From Pseudomonadota bacterium (GTDB taxonomy: Bacteria; Pseudomonadota; Gammaproteobacteria; Burkholderiales; Rhodocyclaceae): DNA of 64,000 bases. Numbering within the stretch: position 1 is the stretch's first letter; each line of letters opens with the position of its first letter. The translations under genes and the position numbers were made by a program. The notes beneath the pieces are model-generated. The model did no database searches. It was given only the letters and a program-made list of their open reading frames with translations, and was not told the origin of the DNA. Of this stretch, positions 25,763 to 36,352 are shown one piece after another. The stretch is from contig JAFEDK010000017.1 in NCBI GenBank assembly GCA_018241665.1, positions 1 to 64,000 on the forward strand, in the 5' to 3' direction.

Positions 25763-26608
25763 TCAGCCCTCCCGCACGAAGCGCGTCAGGCTGACGTCCA
25801 CCGTCAGGTCCAGGGATTCCAGCGCCGCGGCGCGGGCCCGCCCCTCGGCCGTGGCGCGATACAGGTGGGGTGTCATCGTCAGCAGGTCGGCGATCTGCGC
25901 GGCGCTGTCGAGGCGGATGGCGGCGCGGACGGTGTCCACGCCGTGCCGCCGGAAGCCCTCCGGCACACGTTCATCGGACTGGCGCGGCGCTTTCAGCGTC
26001 GGATAGATGATCTCGCGCAGCTCGCGCAGGTGATCCGGCCCCGCGTCCACCTGCAGCAGTTCGCCGCCGGCCCGCAGCACACGGGCGAACTCGCCATACA
26101 CCGGGAAGCCGAACAGGCACAGCAAGCGGTCCACGGTGCCCGCCAGCACCGGCAGGTTGGCATTGCTGCCGACCACCCAGGCGGCCCGCTTGTCACGCTT
26201 GGCGGCGGCCTGCACCGCCCATTTGGAGATGTCGAGGCCCAGCACGGCCAGGTCGGCGCCGCCGGCATCCGCCGCCGCGGCCAGTTCGCGCAGGTAGTAG
26301 CCCTCGCCACAGCCCGCGTCGAGGCAGGCCGCCGGGCGGCCGGCGGGCAGATCCGCCAGCACGGCGCGATTCACCGCATCGGCGATCGGGCGATACACGC
26401 CGCTCTCCAGGTAACGCCGGCGTGCCGCCACCATCTCCTTGCTGTCGCCCGGATCGCGGGAGCGCTTCTGCTGGACCGGCAGCAGGTGGATGTAACCCTG
26501 GCTGGCCAAGTCGAAGCTATGGCCGGCTGCACAGCGCCAACTGGCGCCGTCGCGCCGCAGCGGGCCACCGTCGAGGGGGCAGGCCAGGGCCTGGAAGGGA
26601 GTGATCAT
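25763..26608 (-). CDS. rlmA: 23S rRNA (guanine-N1)-methyltransferase RlmA-like
   Basis: 281 aa. An N-terminal zinc site (LACPLDGGPLRR...WRCAAGHSFDLASQGYIHLL) and the SAM-binding motif LDAGCGEGYYLREL, plus VLGLDISKWAVQAAAKR, match the RlmA(I)/TlrB family, which methylates G745 (or G748) of 23S rRNA. Length is normal. The start MITPFQALACP fits the family. Confidence 0.88.
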   Translation of the reverse strand: MITPFQALACPLDGGPLRRDGASWRCAAGHSFDLASQGYIHLLPVQQKRSRDPGDSKEMVAARRRYLESGVYRPIADAVNRAVLADLPAGRPAACLDAGCGEGYYLRELAAAADAGGADLAVLGLDISKWAVQAAAKRDKRAAWVVGSNANLPVLAGTVDRLLCLFGFPVYGEFARVLRAGGELLQVDAGPDHLRELREIIYPTLKAPRQSDERVPEGFRRHGVDTVRAAIRLDSAAQIADLLTMTPHLYRATAEGRARAAALESLDLTVDVSLTRFVREG

Positions 26609-26717
26609 GGTGATTCGGTGGGAAGGCGCAAAAACGGCGGAGCTGCACGATACCCGAGATGACGGCCAGCCAGAACCGCGCGGGCCACGACGGCACCGCC
26701 GGTGCCGTATCTGCAGG

Positions 26718-27725
26718 TCAGCCGGAGGCGCAATCGGCCTGCCGGCTGCGGCGCGCCCGTTTGACCGAGTACATGCGCCGGTCGGCCACGTCCAGTAGTT
26801 GTTCGATGTCGTCGCTGTCTTCCGGCAGGCAGGCGGCGCCGATGCTCACGCTCAGATCGTAGGCCCGGTCTTCGTAACTGAACGGGCCGGTGACTTCGGA
26901 ATACAGGCGCTGCACCGCCGCGTCAATGCCGGCCGCCTGCTCGACCGGTGTCAGCAGCACCGCGAACTCGTCTCCACCGAACCGGGCCACGGTGTCGGAC
27001 TCGCGCGCGGCGGTCTTCAGGCGCTTGGCCACTTCGCGGATCGCCGCATCGCCAACCCGGTGCCCGAAGGTGTCGTTGAGTTCCTTGAGGCCGTCCATGT
27101 CGATCATCAACACGCCGGCCGGCCGCCCATCGCGGCTGCGCCGGGCCACCACATTACGCAGGCGGTCCATGAACAGGGAACGGTTGGCCAGGTTGGTGAG
27201 ACCGTCGTGGGTGGCCTTCTGGAAGAGCTTGTTGCTGTCGAGCTGGGTAGCGAAATGCATGGCCGCCGCCACCACCCCGGACAGCAGCCCGAGCAGGGCT
27301 TCGTCCGCCGCACGGAAAGCCTGCGGCTGCACGCCCATGGCCTTCAGCACACCCACCACCTTGCTGTCGAACTTGAGCGGCATGACGATCATCGAGCGCA
27401 GGCCGATCCGCCGGCAGGCGGCCTGGTCCACCCGCTCGTCCCGCTCTGTGTCGTCGCTGCGCAGGATGGACCCGCTCTCCACGCACATCCCCGACAGGCT
27501 GTCGGCCTGGCGCAGGCGCAGGCCCAGGTGGGGGCTGGCGATGCCGGAGGTCGCCGCGTAGACCATCTCGCCTGCCTGGGCCAGCTCGATCACCGCCCCG
27601 TCGGCACCGATCAGCGACAGGGTACGCTCGACCACCAGCGCCATCACTTCGCCCAGGTCCAGCCCGGCCTTGACGATCTCGCTCTGGATCTCGATGACTT
27701 GCAGCAACTGCGCCTGGGACGGCAT
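26718..27725 (-). CDS. GAF-GGDEF diguanylate cyclase
   Basis: 335 aa. An N-terminal GAF domain (about 15-160; LDLGEVMALVVERTLSLIGADG) is followed by a GGDEF domain (about 170-325) with KATHDGLTNLANRSLFMDRL and the intact active site RFGGDEFAVLL. It is predicted to make cyclic-di-GMP in response to a GAF-sensed signal. No RxxD inhibitory site is obvious five residues before GGDEF (SDTVARFGGDEF). No TM segment, so cytoplasmic. Start MPSQAQLLQV follows AAGGACCCCCCGGC. Confidence 0.88.
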   Translation of the reverse strand: MPSQAQLLQVIEIQSEIVKAGLDLGEVMALVVERTLSLIGADGAVIELAQAGEMVYAATSGIASPHLGLRLRQADSLSGMCVESGSILRSDDTERDERVDQAACRRIGLRSMIVMPLKFDSKVVGVLKAMGVQPQAFRAADEALLGLLSGVVAAAMHFATQLDSNKLFQKATHDGLTNLANRSLFMDRLRNVVARRSRDGRPAGVLMIDMDGLKELNDTFGHRVGDAAIREVAKRLKTAARESDTVARFGGDEFAVLLTPVEQAAGIDAAVQRLYSEVTGPFSYEDRAYDLSVSIGAACLPEDSDDIEQLLDVADRRMYSVKRARRSRQADCASG

Positions 27726-27862
27726 GCCGGGGGGTCCTTGTGCTCGTTTCAAAATTATCAAATTCGCGGCAAGACCATACGCAAGGCTTGGGCATTTTGC
27801 AACGCGGCAGACCACCCCCGGCGTGACTTCCTGCCCGCGGCCCGGCAGGCCGGCAGCGGGCA

Positions 27863-28552
<690 letters not shown>

Positions 28553-28591
28553 GGCATATCCCGGGGTTCAGCGGCCACGCGGGCTACCCCT

Positions 28592-28658
28592 GTGGGGGCG
28601 AATTCATTCGCCCCCAGCCGGTTGTTCGAAGTCCGGGGGCGAATGAATTCGCCCCCAC
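28592..28658. repeat. REPIN doublet inside ABC operon
   Basis: 67-bp doublet with a 'reverse' spacer (CAGCCGGTTGTTCGAAGTCC), between the permease and ATPase genes. Confidence 0.93.
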
Positions 28659-28695
28659 AAAGATCCCCCCCACAAAGATCCCCCCCACAAAGTTC
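28652..28695. repeat. 15-bp tandem array at REPIN end
   Basis: CACAAAGATCCCCCC repeated with period 15 (copies begin at 28656, 28671 and 28686, the last diverging as CACAAAGTT). The first copy begins within the REPIN tail, so the array looks like an expansion of the element's end plus flank. Confidence 0.75.
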
Positions 28696-28742
28696 ACTCC
28701 CAGAAGATTCGGCCCCACGGGATGGGCTCTCAAAGGCGTGGC

Positions 28743-29963
28743 TCATGCGCGGATCGCCTGCACCGGGTCCATCTTCGCCGCGCGGCGGGCCGGAATCAGC
28801 GCCGAGGCGAGGCCGACGCCGGTGGCCACCAGCGCCGCCAGCACGATGAAGCGCGGTTCCAGCTGGGCGGCGAACAGCGGGCTGCCGTCGGCATTGCGGT
28901 AGATCGCCGAGAACATGTTGAGCAGTCCGAAGGCCAGCAGGCTGCCGAGGATCGAGCCGACCGCCCCGACCAGCGCCCCCTGGATCAGGAAGACCTGCAG
29001 GATCATCGCCCGGCTGGCACCCATCGCGCGCAGGATGCCGATCTCCTTCTGCTTCTGGACCACGCTGACCACCAGCACGCTGGCGATGCCGAGGGCTACG
29101 ATGAGGATCACGAAGCTGCGGATCAGGTTGTTGGAAACGGTCTGGTTGCGCAGCGCGGCGAGGAGCTGGGCGTTGGTCTGCATCCAGCTGTCCACGGTGA
29201 GGCCGGTAGCGCCCTGCAGGCGGGTGGCGATGGCCTGGGCGTCGAAGATGTCGGCCACCGTCAGGTCCAGGTTGGACACCCCGCCGGGCAGGTCGAGCAG
29301 GCTCTGGGCCAGCGGCAACGTCACGAAGACCCAGCGGCGGTTGAGGTCCTTGTTGCCGATGTCGAAGATACCGCCCACCTGCAGCAGCTCGTCGCGCCCG
29401 TTGGGCAGCGCCACGCGCAGCTTGTCTTCCAGGCGGATGCCCAGGTCCTTGGCCAGCTCGGAACCGATCACTGCGCGGGTGCCGTCTACCGCGAAGCGGC
29501 CGGCAACCATGTATTCCTCCATGCGCACGATGCGCCGGTAGCGCTCGGCGTCGATGCCCATCAGCGCGACGGACTTGTTGGCCTGGCCGCGCACCGCGAA
29601 GGCCGGCCCGGTGACCGTCGGCGACACCGCGGTGACGCCGGGCATCGCGGCAGCCAGGCGGGCGACGTTCTCCCATTGGTCCACCGAGCGCAGGCGCTGC
29701 GCACGGGGCTCGATGACCACCGCCGCGGCCGGGTCGTCGAAGGCGCGGCGGTTGGCTTCCTCCAGCGGGCGGATCACCACGTGGGGCTGGGTGCCGAGCA
29801 CCCGGTCCACGATCTGCGCCTGCAACTGGGTGATCAGCTGGGTCAGGAAGACGATCACCGCCACCCCGCCGGTCGTGCCGGCAAGGATCAACAGGGTCTG
29901 CATGCGCCCCTCGCGCAGGAAACGCAGCGCAACCAGCGGCGCGAAGGGCAGGCGGAATCTCAT
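28743..29963 (-). CDS. ABC transporter permease, FtsX/MacB type
   Basis: 406 aa. TM1 near residues 20-45, a large periplasmic domain (about 50-270), then three TM helices (about 280-400), the four-TM FtsX-fold layout. Conserved [15 protein letters not shown] start and C-terminal [14 protein letters not shown] (typical of MacB/LolC/DevC permeases). Starts [10 protein letters not shown]. Works with the adjoining ATPase and membrane-fusion protein; cargo unknown. Confidence 0.88.
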   Translation of the reverse strand: MRFRLPFAPLVALRFLREGRMQTLLILAGTTGGVAVIVFLTQLITQLQAQIVDRVLGTQPHVVIRPLEEANRRAFDDPAAAVVIEPRAQRLRSVDQWENVARLAAAMPGVTAVSPTVTGPAFAVRGQANKSVALMGIDAERYRRIVRMEEYMVAGRFAVDGTRAVIGSELAKDLGIRLEDKLRVALPNGRDELLQVGGIFDIGNKDLNRRWVFVTLPLAQSLLDLPGGVSNLDLTVADIFDAQAIATRLQGATGLTVDSWMQTNAQLLAALRNQTVSNNLIRSFVILIVALGIASVLVVSVVQKQKEIGILRAMGASRAMILQVFLIQGALVGAVGSILGSLLAFGLLNMFSAIYRNADGSPLFAAQLEPRFIVLAALVATGVGLASALIPARRAAKMDPVQAIRA

Positions 29964-30011
29964 GACGTCCGCCCCCTTGAGGCGAATGCACCCATCGGAG
30001 TGAATAACCCC

Positions 30012-30078
30012 GTGGGGGCGAATTCATTCGCCCGCGGACTTCGAACAACCGGCTGAGGGCGAATGAATTCGCCCCCAC
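30012..30078. repeat. REPIN doublet
   Basis: 67 bp, 'forward' spacer GCGGACTTCGAACAACCGGC; sits 49 bp upstream of the permease start. Confidence 0.93.
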
Positions 30079-30120
30079 GGGGGGTGCCCCTGCGGCGTGT
30101 CAGCGGCATCCGCCCAAGCT

Positions 30121-30187
30121 GTAGAGGCGACTTCATTCGCCCATCAACACTGTGCCGACGACCGCCGGCGAATGAATTCGCCCCCAC
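30121..30187. repeat. REPIN doublet, diverged
   Basis: 67 bp, 43 bp from the previous doublet. The left arm is mutated (GTAGAGGCGACTTCATTCGC, losing GAATTC) and the spacer has diverged (ATCAACACTGTGCCGACG). Probably an older copy. It ends 20 bp from the adaptor stop. Confidence 0.85.
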
Positions 30188-30207
30188 AGTGCATGGCCGG
30201 ACCATCA

Positions 30208-31446
30208 TCAGCGCATCATCCCCTGCGGCACCTGCACGCCGCCGACCTTGGGCTTCTTCGCCTCGCGGATGCGCAGTTGGTCGCCTTCCAGCGCGCCGGA
30301 GGCCGGCAACACGGCCAGATCGCCCTCGGCAAGGCCCTTGAGGATCTCCACCTGGCCGATGCCGGCGAGGCCGAGCTGCACGTCGACGCGCACCGCCACG
30401 CCGTCACGGGCCAGCAGCACCCACGGCTTGCCGCCGTCGAGATCACGCACCGCCTCGGTCGGCAGCACCAGGGTCGCGTCCCGGCGGCCGGTGACGGTTT
30501 CCACCGACACGGTCATGTCGGGGCGCAGGAAATCCGGCGGCGTCGGCACGCGGAAACGGATCTCGACGGTGCCGCGCTGGGGGTCCACCGCTGGGGCCAG
30601 GTAGTACAGCGTCGCGTCGAAGGGCCGCGCCGGATAGGCGTCGGCGACGCCACGGGCCGGCTGGCCAGGCTGCAAGAGGCGCAGGTTCTTCTCGTCCACC
30701 GTCGCGTAGACGCGGGTCTCGCCGCTGTCGGCCAGTTCCAGCAGCACCTTGCCGGCCGCTGCCACGTCGCCGGGCTCGGCCTTGCGGCTGAGCACCACGC
30801 CCGTCGACGGCGCGGTGAGGGTCAGCAGCGCGGCCCGCGCGCGGGCATTGGCGAGCTGGGCACGGGCCTGGGCCACGCGGGCCTCGGCGGCAATCTTCTC
30901 GGTGCCGCCCGGCTGCTGGGCGGCCAGCTGGGCGCGGGCCGCGGCCACCGCGGATTCCGCATTGGCAGCGTTGCGCAGCGCATCGTCAGCCTTGGACTGG
31001 GCATAGAAACCACGACCGACCAGCTGGCGGGCACGCTCGGCCTCGGCGCGGGCCACAGCCTGGTTCGCTTCGGCCTGGGCCAGTTGCTGGGCCGCCACCG
31101 GGCGGCCGAGGGCTTCGATCTGGGCCAGGCGCGCCTCGGCTTCGGCCAGTGCAGCCACCGCCTGGCCGATCAGCGCCTCGGCGTCGTCGGCGCGCAGGCG
31201 GGCCAGCACCTGGCCGGCCTTCACCTTGTCGCCCTCGCGCACGGCGACTTCGAGCACCGTGGCGGCCAGCGGGCTGCCGATGGAAATCCGCGCCGGCGTG
31301 ACGATGCGGCCGGTCGCCACCACCGACTGGGTCAGCGGCGCCTTGCGCACCGCCGCCACATCCACCTCGCGCCCCTTCGGCCACAGCAGCACAGCCGCAA
31401 CCGCGCCGGCCGCGGCCAGCGCCAGGATCAGCCCGCGGCGCGTCAC
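30208..31446 (-). CDS. Periplasmic adaptor (membrane fusion protein), HlyD/MacA family
   Basis: 412 aa from a GTG start (VTRRGLILAL) that overlaps the tlpA stop by 4 bp. N-terminal membrane anchor (about 5-20). A first lipoyl half (GRIVTPARISIGSPLAATV...GDKVKAGQVLARL), a long Ala/Glu/Arg helical hairpin (about 90-190), the second lipoyl half (LTAPSTGVVLSRKAEPGDVAAAG), then beta-barrel and membrane-proximal domains. This is the adaptor of a MacAB-like exporter. Upstream in-frame codons fall inside tlpA and are not used. Confidence 0.88.
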   Translation of the reverse strand: MTRRGLILALAAAGAVAAVLLWPKGREVDVAAVRKAPLTQSVVATGRIVTPARISIGSPLAATVLEVAVREGDKVKAGQVLARLRADDAEALIGQAVAALAEAEARLAQIEALGRPVAAQQLAQAEANQAVARAEAERARQLVGRGFYAQSKADDALRNAANAESAVAAARAQLAAQQPGGTEKIAAEARVAQARAQLANARARAALLTLTAPSTGVVLSRKAEPGDVAAAGKVLLELADSGETRVYATVDEKNLRLLQPGQPARGVADAYPARPFDATLYYLAPAVDPQRGTVEIRFRVPTPPDFLRPDMTVSVETVTGRRDATLVLPTEAVRDLDGGKPWVLLARDGVAVRVDVQLGLAGIGQVEILKGLAEGDLAVLPASGALEGDQLRIREAKKPKVGGVQVPQGMMR

Positions 31447-31940
31447 GCCGGTTCGGCCAGGAGTTTGTCGAGGAGGGCGTGGAGCTTGGCGAAGTCCGGC
31501 TCGCCGAGGTACTTCTGGACGATCCGGCCCTGCTTGTCGAGCAGGAAGGTGGTCGGCGTCAGGCGCACGTCCTCGAAGCCCTTGGCGGCCTTGCCGCCGC
31601 TGTCGAGGGCCACGGTGAAGGGCAGGCCGGTCTTCTGCGCGTAGTTGCGCACATATTCGGGCGGGTCGTAGTCCATCGCGATGGCGACGGTCTCGAAGCC
31701 CTTCGGCGCGAACTTGTTGTAGGTCTCGACCAGCTTGGGCATCTCGGCCACACAGGTGGTGCAAGTGGTGGCCCAGAAATTGACCAGCACCACCTTGCCC
31801 TTCAGGGACGACAGCTGGCGGGTCTGGCCGTCGAGGGTCGTGAAGCTCACGTCGGGGGCTGCCGCCGGCTGGCTGCAGCCATGCAGGAAGGCCAGGATCA
31901 GGACGGGGGCGACAAGACGCGTGATAGCCTTTAATAACAT
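31443..31940 (-). CDS. TlpA-like thioredoxin lipoprotein
   Basis: 165 aa. Lipoprotein signal with lipobox FLHGC (Cys at about residue 22). TlpA/ResA thioredoxin fold with redox motif TTCTTCVAEMP (CxxC), VVLVNFWATTC, and the cis-Pro loop LTPTTFLLDKQGRIV. Likely a membrane-tethered periplasmic thiol reductase. First gene of the export operon (4-bp overlap with the adaptor). Divergent from the DUF4197 gene with a 31-bp gap. Confidence 0.88.
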   Translation of the reverse strand: MLLKAITRLVAPVLILAFLHGCSQPAAAPDVSFTTLDGQTRQLSSLKGKVVLVNFWATTCTTCVAEMPKLVETYNKFAPKGFETVAIAMDYDPPEYVRNYAQKTGLPFTVALDSGGKAAKGFEDVRLTPTTFLLDKQGRIVQKYLGEPDFAKLHALLDKLLAEPA

Positions 31941-31971
31941 CGTGTTCAACCGGAAAAGAAGGAGGTATGCC

Positions 31972-32655
31972 GTGCGTGCGATTCTGAGAGCTTTGCTGAT
32001 GCTTGTCATCTGTAGCCAAGCCTGGGCCCTGGGTCTTTCCGACCTGACCGACAAGGATGCGTCGGGCGGCCTGAAGGACGCCCTCGTACAGGGGGCTGGC
32101 AAGGCGGTTGGACAACTGGGCGCGGACGGCGGTTTCCTCAACAATCCGAAAGTGAAGATCGGCCTGCCCGACAGCATCGCGCCGCTGGAAGGGGTGCTGC
32201 GCACGATGGGCCGCGGCAAGGATGTGGACGCGCTGATCGCCACGATGAACAAGGCCGCCGAGCAGGCCGTGCCGAAGGCCAAGGTCCTGCTGGTGGACGC
32301 AGTGAAGAAGATGAGCGTCGAGGACGCCAAGAAGATCCTCACCGGCGGCGACGACTCGGCTACCCAGTATTTCAAGGAGAAGACCTCCGCCCAGCTCGCC
32401 GAATCCTTCCTGCCGACGGTGAAGGAGACCACCGACAAGCTGGCCCTGTCCGCCCAGTACAACAAGCTGGCCAGCAAGGCCGGCCAGTTCGGGCTGGTCA
32501 AGGGTGACGACCTGAAGATCGAGAACTACGTGACCCGCAAGGCCCTCGACGGCCTCTACCTGATGATCGCCGAGGAAGAGAAGGCGATCCGCAAGGACCC
32601 GGTCGGCGCCGCCACCGGCCTGGCGAAAAAGGTCTTCGGGGCGCTCGGCCAGTAA
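31972..32655 (+). CDS. DUF4197 exported protein
   Basis: 227 aa from a GTG (31972) with GGAGGT five bases upstream; a nearby ATG at 31967 is in a frame that stops at once. Signal peptide about 1-18 (ICSQAWA|LGL). The mature region is all-helical DUF4197 (LTDKDASGGLKDALVQGAGKAV, then SIAPLEGVLRTMGRGKDVDALIATMNKAAEQAVPKAK), a family of unknown function common in proteobacteria. Confidence 0.85.
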   Translation: MRAILRALLMLVICSQAWALGLSDLTDKDASGGLKDALVQGAGKAVGQLGADGGFLNNPKVKIGLPDSIAPLEGVLRTMGRGKDVDALIATMNKAAEQAVPKAKVLLVDAVKKMSVEDAKKILTGGDDSATQYFKEKTSAQLAESFLPTVKETTDKLALSAQYNKLASKAGQFGLVKGDDLKIENYVTRKALDGLYLMIAEEEKAIRKDPVGAATGLAKKVFGALGQ

Positions 32656-32668
32656 GCCGGCGCCAACC

Positions 32669-33433
32669 TCAGAAGCGGAAACCCACCGTCAGGCGGGTGG
32701 CGTTCACGTCGCTGAAGTTCTGCCATGGCTCGTAGGCCAGGTGCAGGAACCAGGCCCGGAAGTCATAGCCCAGGCTGAGGCCCCAGCCTTCCACCGGGCC
32801 GCTGTCGGCGATGCCGGTCTTGCGCAGCACATCGACGGTGACCCGCTGCCCGTTGCCCACCGGCCAGCGCGCCACCGCGTGGACGTGCTGCTGGTGGGTG
32901 CCCAGGCGGTCGTCGCGAATCGCCATCAGGTAGTAGGTGCGGCCGCTGTCGTCCCGGTAGCCGGCGGCCAGTGACAGCGCGTCGTTGGGGTCGAAGTTGA
33001 GATTGAAGTAGGGCTTGGTGTTGGTGCGCCCGATGCCGGCCTGCACGAACCACGGCTCACCCACCTCGATGCTGAAGCTGCCACCCCAGAAACCGCCGGA
33101 AGCCCACTGCAGGGACGGCTGCAGCGCCAGCGTCGAACCCTCGAAGGGCTGCCAGCTGGTATCCACGCCGGCCCGCCCCTGGCTGCCGAAATCCCGGTCG
33201 CGGTAAGCCCCCAGCCACACCGACGAGTCGCCGCGGCGGTAGCGCAGGTTCACGTCCTGGCCGCTGAAATTGCCGCCATAGCGGTATTCACCAAGGCTCA
33301 GCTTGAAGGGCCGATCAGCTGCCGCGACCTGTACTGCGGCCGCGTCGCCGGGCAGGCGAGCCTCGTCGGAGGCCTGGACGGAGAGGCTCACCATCATACC
33401 GATGGCAAGGACAACGGGAGTCTGGACACGCAT
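32669..33433 (-). CDS. Predicted outer-membrane beta-barrel protein
   Basis: 254 aa. Signal peptide (about 1-24, SLSVQA|SDE). The mature part is an array of alternating-hydrophobic strands rich in Tyr/Trp/Gly ([40 protein letters not shown]-like) ending in an aromatic-terminated strand TRLTVGFRF, as required for BAM insertion. Resembles small YaiO-like barrels; exact family uncertain. Start [10 protein letters not shown]. Convergent with DUF4197 (13-bp gap), divergent from gdh. Confidence 0.75.
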   Translation of the reverse strand: MRVQTPVVLAIGMMVSLSVQASDEARLPGDAAAVQVAAADRPFKLSLGEYRYGGNFSGQDVNLRYRRGDSSVWLGAYRDRDFGSQGRAGVDTSWQPFEGSTLALQPSLQWASGGFWGGSFSIEVGEPWFVQAGIGRTNTKPYFNLNFDPNDALSLAAGYRDDSGRTYYLMAIRDDRLGTHQQHVHAVARWPVGNGQRVTVDVLRKTGIADSGPVEGWGLSLGYDFRAWFLHLAYEPWQNFSDVNATRLTVGFRF

Positions 33434-33589
33434 CACGGGCAGTCGTCGCGAAAAAAACACAGCACGATCATAGCGGACGAGTTCACGGCGGTACTCAACT
33501 GGCTGGAACCGAAAGCCCGCTGCACACTCTGCGTCATTAAGGAGGCCGGCAGAGCGTCCTGCCCCGGCCCTTCGGAGGAGGAAGACAAA

Positions 33590-34876
33590 GTGAACAACGT
33601 TTCGCACATCCCGTCCTACCTGTCGGCCGAGCACCTCGGCCCGTGGGAGACCTTCCTGGTGCAGGTGGACCGGGTCGAACCGCATCTGAACCCCGAGTTG
33701 CGCGCGCTGACGCCCATCCTCACCCGCCCGATGCGGGCGCTGATCGTCAATGTGCCGATCCGCCTCGACAACGGCGAGATGGGGCATTTCGAGGGTTACC
33801 GGGTCCAGCACAACCTGGCCCGCGGGCCGGGCAAGGGCGGCATCCGCTTCCATCCGGACGTGACCCTTGCCGAGGTGATGGCCCTGTCGGCGTGGATGAC
33901 CGTCAAGAACGCAGTGGTGAACGTACCCTTCGGCGGCGCCAAGGGCGGCGTGCGGGTGGATCCGCGGCAGCTGTCCGCCGCCGAGCTGGAGCGCCTGACC
34001 CGCCGCTATACCAGCGAGATCCACATCCTGCTCGGCCAGGACAAGGACGTGCCGGCCCCCGACATCAACACCAACGAGCAGACCATGGCGTGGATCATGG
34101 ACACCTACTCGATGAACGAGGGTCGCACCGCGATGAGCGTGGTCACCGGCAAGCCGATCAGCCTGGGCGGCAGCCTGGGCCGCAAGGACGCCACCGGCCG
34201 CGGGGTCTTCGTCGCCACCGTCGAGGCGGCCCGGCACGTCGGCCTGGACATCAGCGACGCGCGGGTGGCCGTGCAGGGCTTCGGCAATGTCGGCGAAGCG
34301 GCGGCACGCCTGTTCTCCAACGCCGGCGCGAAGATCGTCGCAGTCCAGGACAGCACCGGCGCCATCGTCAATCCGGCCGGCCTCGACGTGCGGGCGGTGA
34401 AGGCCTGGCGCCACGAGCACGGCACCCTGCAGGGCGCGCCGGGTGCCGAGTCGGTGTCCACCGACGACTTCTGGCAGATGGAAACCGACGTGCTGATTGC
34501 CGCGGCGATGGAGAACCAGATCACCGCCGCCAACGCTGGTCACATCCGTACCCGCATCATCACCGAGGGCGCCAACGGCCCGACCACGCCGGAAGCCGAC
34601 CTGATCCTGCAGGAGCGCGGCATCACGGTGATCCCCGACGTGCTCGCCAACGCCGGCGGCGTGACGGTGAGCTACTTCGAGTGGGTGCAGGACATCAGCG
34701 CCTTCTTCTGGACCGAGGACGAAATCAACGCCCGTCTCGACCGCATCATGCGCGAAGCCTTCGCCGCTGTCTGGGATTCGGCCCAGGCCAAGGGCATCCC
34801 GCTGCGCACCGCCGCCTTCGTGCTCGGCTGCGAACGGGTGCTGCTGGCCCACAAGGTGCGCGGCTTGTACCCGTAA
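33590..34876 (+). CDS. gdhA: Glutamate dehydrogenase
   Basis: 428 aa, the size of hexameric class I/II enzymes that interconvert glutamate and 2-oxoglutarate plus ammonia. [11 protein letters not shown] binds substrate, and [15 protein letters not shown] holds the catalytic lysine. [17 protein letters not shown] is the dinucleotide fold. C-terminal [20 protein letters not shown] is typical. The start is GTG at 33590 after TTCGGAGGAGGAAGACAAA. Cofactor (NAD or NADP) cannot be decided by eye. Confidence 0.93.
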   Translation: MNNVSHIPSYLSAEHLGPWETFLVQVDRVEPHLNPELRALTPILTRPMRALIVNVPIRLDNGEMGHFEGYRVQHNLARGPGKGGIRFHPDVTLAEVMALSAWMTVKNAVVNVPFGGAKGGVRVDPRQLSAAELERLTRRYTSEIHILLGQDKDVPAPDINTNEQTMAWIMDTYSMNEGRTAMSVVTGKPISLGGSLGRKDATGRGVFVATVEAARHVGLDISDARVAVQGFGNVGEAAARLFSNAGAKIVAVQDSTGAIVNPAGLDVRAVKAWRHEHGTLQGAPGAESVSTDDFWQMETDVLIAAAMENQITAANAGHIRTRIITEGANGPTTPEADLILQERGITVIPDVLANAGGVTVSYFEWVQDISAFFWTEDEINARLDRIMREAFAAVWDSAQAKGIPLRTAAFVLGCERVLLAHKVRGLYP

Positions 34877-34894
34877 CGGGGTAGCACAGCGGAT

Positions 34895-34928
34895 GCAGGG
34901 CGAAATCCGGAAGCGGAATTCGCCCTGC
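34895..34928. terminator. Bidirectional hairpin terminator
   Basis: GCAGGGCGAA / TTCGCCCTGC (10-bp stem), extended inside by TCCG-GAAG-CGGA, forming a nearly continuous 34-nt hairpin between convergent gdhA and the peptidoglycan-binding gene. No T-tract. Confidence 0.6.
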
Positions 34929-34944
34929 GCTCAATCAGCGGGAA

Positions 34945-35607
34945 TCAGGCGCCCGCCGGCTTCGCCAATGCCGTATCGAAAGTCCGGCCGAGCTGCAGCG
35001 CATCGGCAATCACATCGACGAAAAAGGCGATGATCTTTTCCTCGACATGTTCGGGAATGAGCGGGACATTGATGTGGCCATTCAGCGTCTTGACCAGACG
35101 TGCCTTCAACGCGCTGAAATCACCGTTGGGCAGCCCCTGGTTGAAGTCGTTGATATAGACCAGCACACCGGACGGCAGGATCTTCGCCAGGGCCGCATCG
35201 AGCCGCGAAACCAGCCAGCTGATCAAGGGTCCGTCGATGAGATCGAAGGGGCCGGTCGGAATCAGCGCATCGATCCTCTCGGCCAGCAACGTGAGCTGCT
35301 TCTCGTTCAGCACATGCGTCGGCGGTGCGTTGCGGGCTGCCGCCACCGACTGCTGCCGCTCCTGCAGGCGCGCCGTCCAGTCCAGCCCCAGCGCAGCAGC
35401 TGTCTCGCGGCCGACGATACCGTCCACGTCCAGGTGCTGCTCCTGCTGGAATTTCTTCACCGCGTCCTCTGTGATCCAACCGAACCTGCCGTCCTTGTTC
35501 GGCGTTCCACCGGTCTCGTTCCCAAGCGCCCCGCGTTCGATCAACGCTGCCTGCAGTTGTTGGACGTCCTCTCCACTGTCACCCCGCTTGAGCACGAAAT
35601 AGGCCAT
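34945..35607 (-). CDS. Peptidoglycan-binding-domain protein
   Basis: 220 aa. Residues ~5-75 form a PG_binding_1 domain (LKRGDSGEDVQQLQAALIERG ... GRFGWITEDAVKKFQQEQHLDVDGIVG). The remainder is helical, without a recognised catalytic domain, and includes the semi-hydrophobic stretch GPLISWLVSRLDAALAKILPSG. No signal peptide. The start MAYFVLKRG follows GGAGGAAATCCAA. It may associate with the cell wall or be phage-derived; not certain. Confidence 0.75.
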   Translation of the reverse strand: MAYFVLKRGDSGEDVQQLQAALIERGALGNETGGTPNKDGRFGWITEDAVKKFQQEQHLDVDGIVGRETAAALGLDWTARLQERQQSVAAARNAPPTHVLNEKQLTLLAERIDALIPTGPFDLIDGPLISWLVSRLDAALAKILPSGVLVYINDFNQGLPNGDFSALKARLVKTLNGHINVPLIPEHVEEKIIAFFVDVIADALQLGRTFDTALAKPAGA

Positions 35608-35820
35608 TTGGATTTCCTCCGAGAAATATGCCAAGTCAAATAAGAGGTACTGCAAAGGCATACTAGGACAGGAAATCCGGTCTCGACAGGTAAAGCCAAA
35701 TGGTATTTTCAGCTATGTATCCATGAAAAATATCGGGTATTACAACTCGTTTTCATGGGTAAGCCCGAAACGGAAATAAGGCACCGCAAGGGACCGGGAA
35801 TTTCCACCGGAATCCACCGG

Positions 35821-36300
35821 TCAGTAGGGCGAACCGTCCTTGTGCACGAAGACCCAGCGGCCATCCTCGCGGAGGGCCTGGAGGTCGTCGTCCGGATAGC
35901 TGACGGCATCGCCCTCGCTGCGATCGCCAACCTCCAGGTACACGACCTCCTCCCCGCTGAGGTTCACCAGGCAGTGCGCATCGCCGGAGCCGGCCCGGAA
36001 GCCTGCGCACATGCCCGGCTCGAGACGGGTTTCGCCCTGGTCGGTGCGCAGGGTCGGCGTGCCGCTCAGCACATAGATGAACTCGTCCTGCCGGCTATGG
36101 GCATGGCGCAGCGCGGACACCGCGCCGGGGGCCATGCGCACCAGGTTGACGCCGAAATTGCCGAGGCCGAACAGGTCGCCGAGGGGACTTTTCTGGCGGC
36201 CGCTCATCCGCGACGCGAATGGCTCCGGATAGGCGGACGGGCGACGGCGGGGTTCGGCGTCGGCGGCGCAGATGGCAACCGGCGGCTTGGTTTCGCTCAT
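35821..36300 (-). CDS. Cupin domain protein
   Basis: 159 aa. Single cupin: motif 1 region ALRHAHSRQDEFIYVLSG (His/His/Glu metal set) and motif 2 region GDAHCLVNLSGEEVVYLEVGDR. Family members include sugar and small-molecule-binding proteins and dioxygenases. Lies 52 bp downstream of the TetR gene on the same strand, so likely cotranscribed and autoregulated. Start MSETKPPVAI. Confidence 0.82.
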   Translation of the reverse strand: MSETKPPVAICAADAEPRRRPSAYPEPFASRMSGRQKSPLGDLFGLGNFGVNLVRMAPGAVSALRHAHSRQDEFIYVLSGTPTLRTDQGETRLEPGMCAGFRAGSGDAHCLVNLSGEEVVYLEVGDRSEGDAVSYPDDDLQALREDGRWVFVHKDGSPY

Positions 36301-36352
36301 GGACAGGTTCTCCTGGACACAGGGCTGATAAGAAAACGGAGATCGGCAGGGT

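Noticed and set aside
31735-31971. N-terminal extension of the DUF4197 gene
   Set aside because: These codons are antisense to tlpA; the GTG at 31972 with GGAGGT and a signal peptide is the better start.
32669-34852. A 727-codon minus-strand open frame
   Set aside because: Only its last 254 codons (from 33433) look like a protein with signal peptide; the rest is antisense to gdhA.
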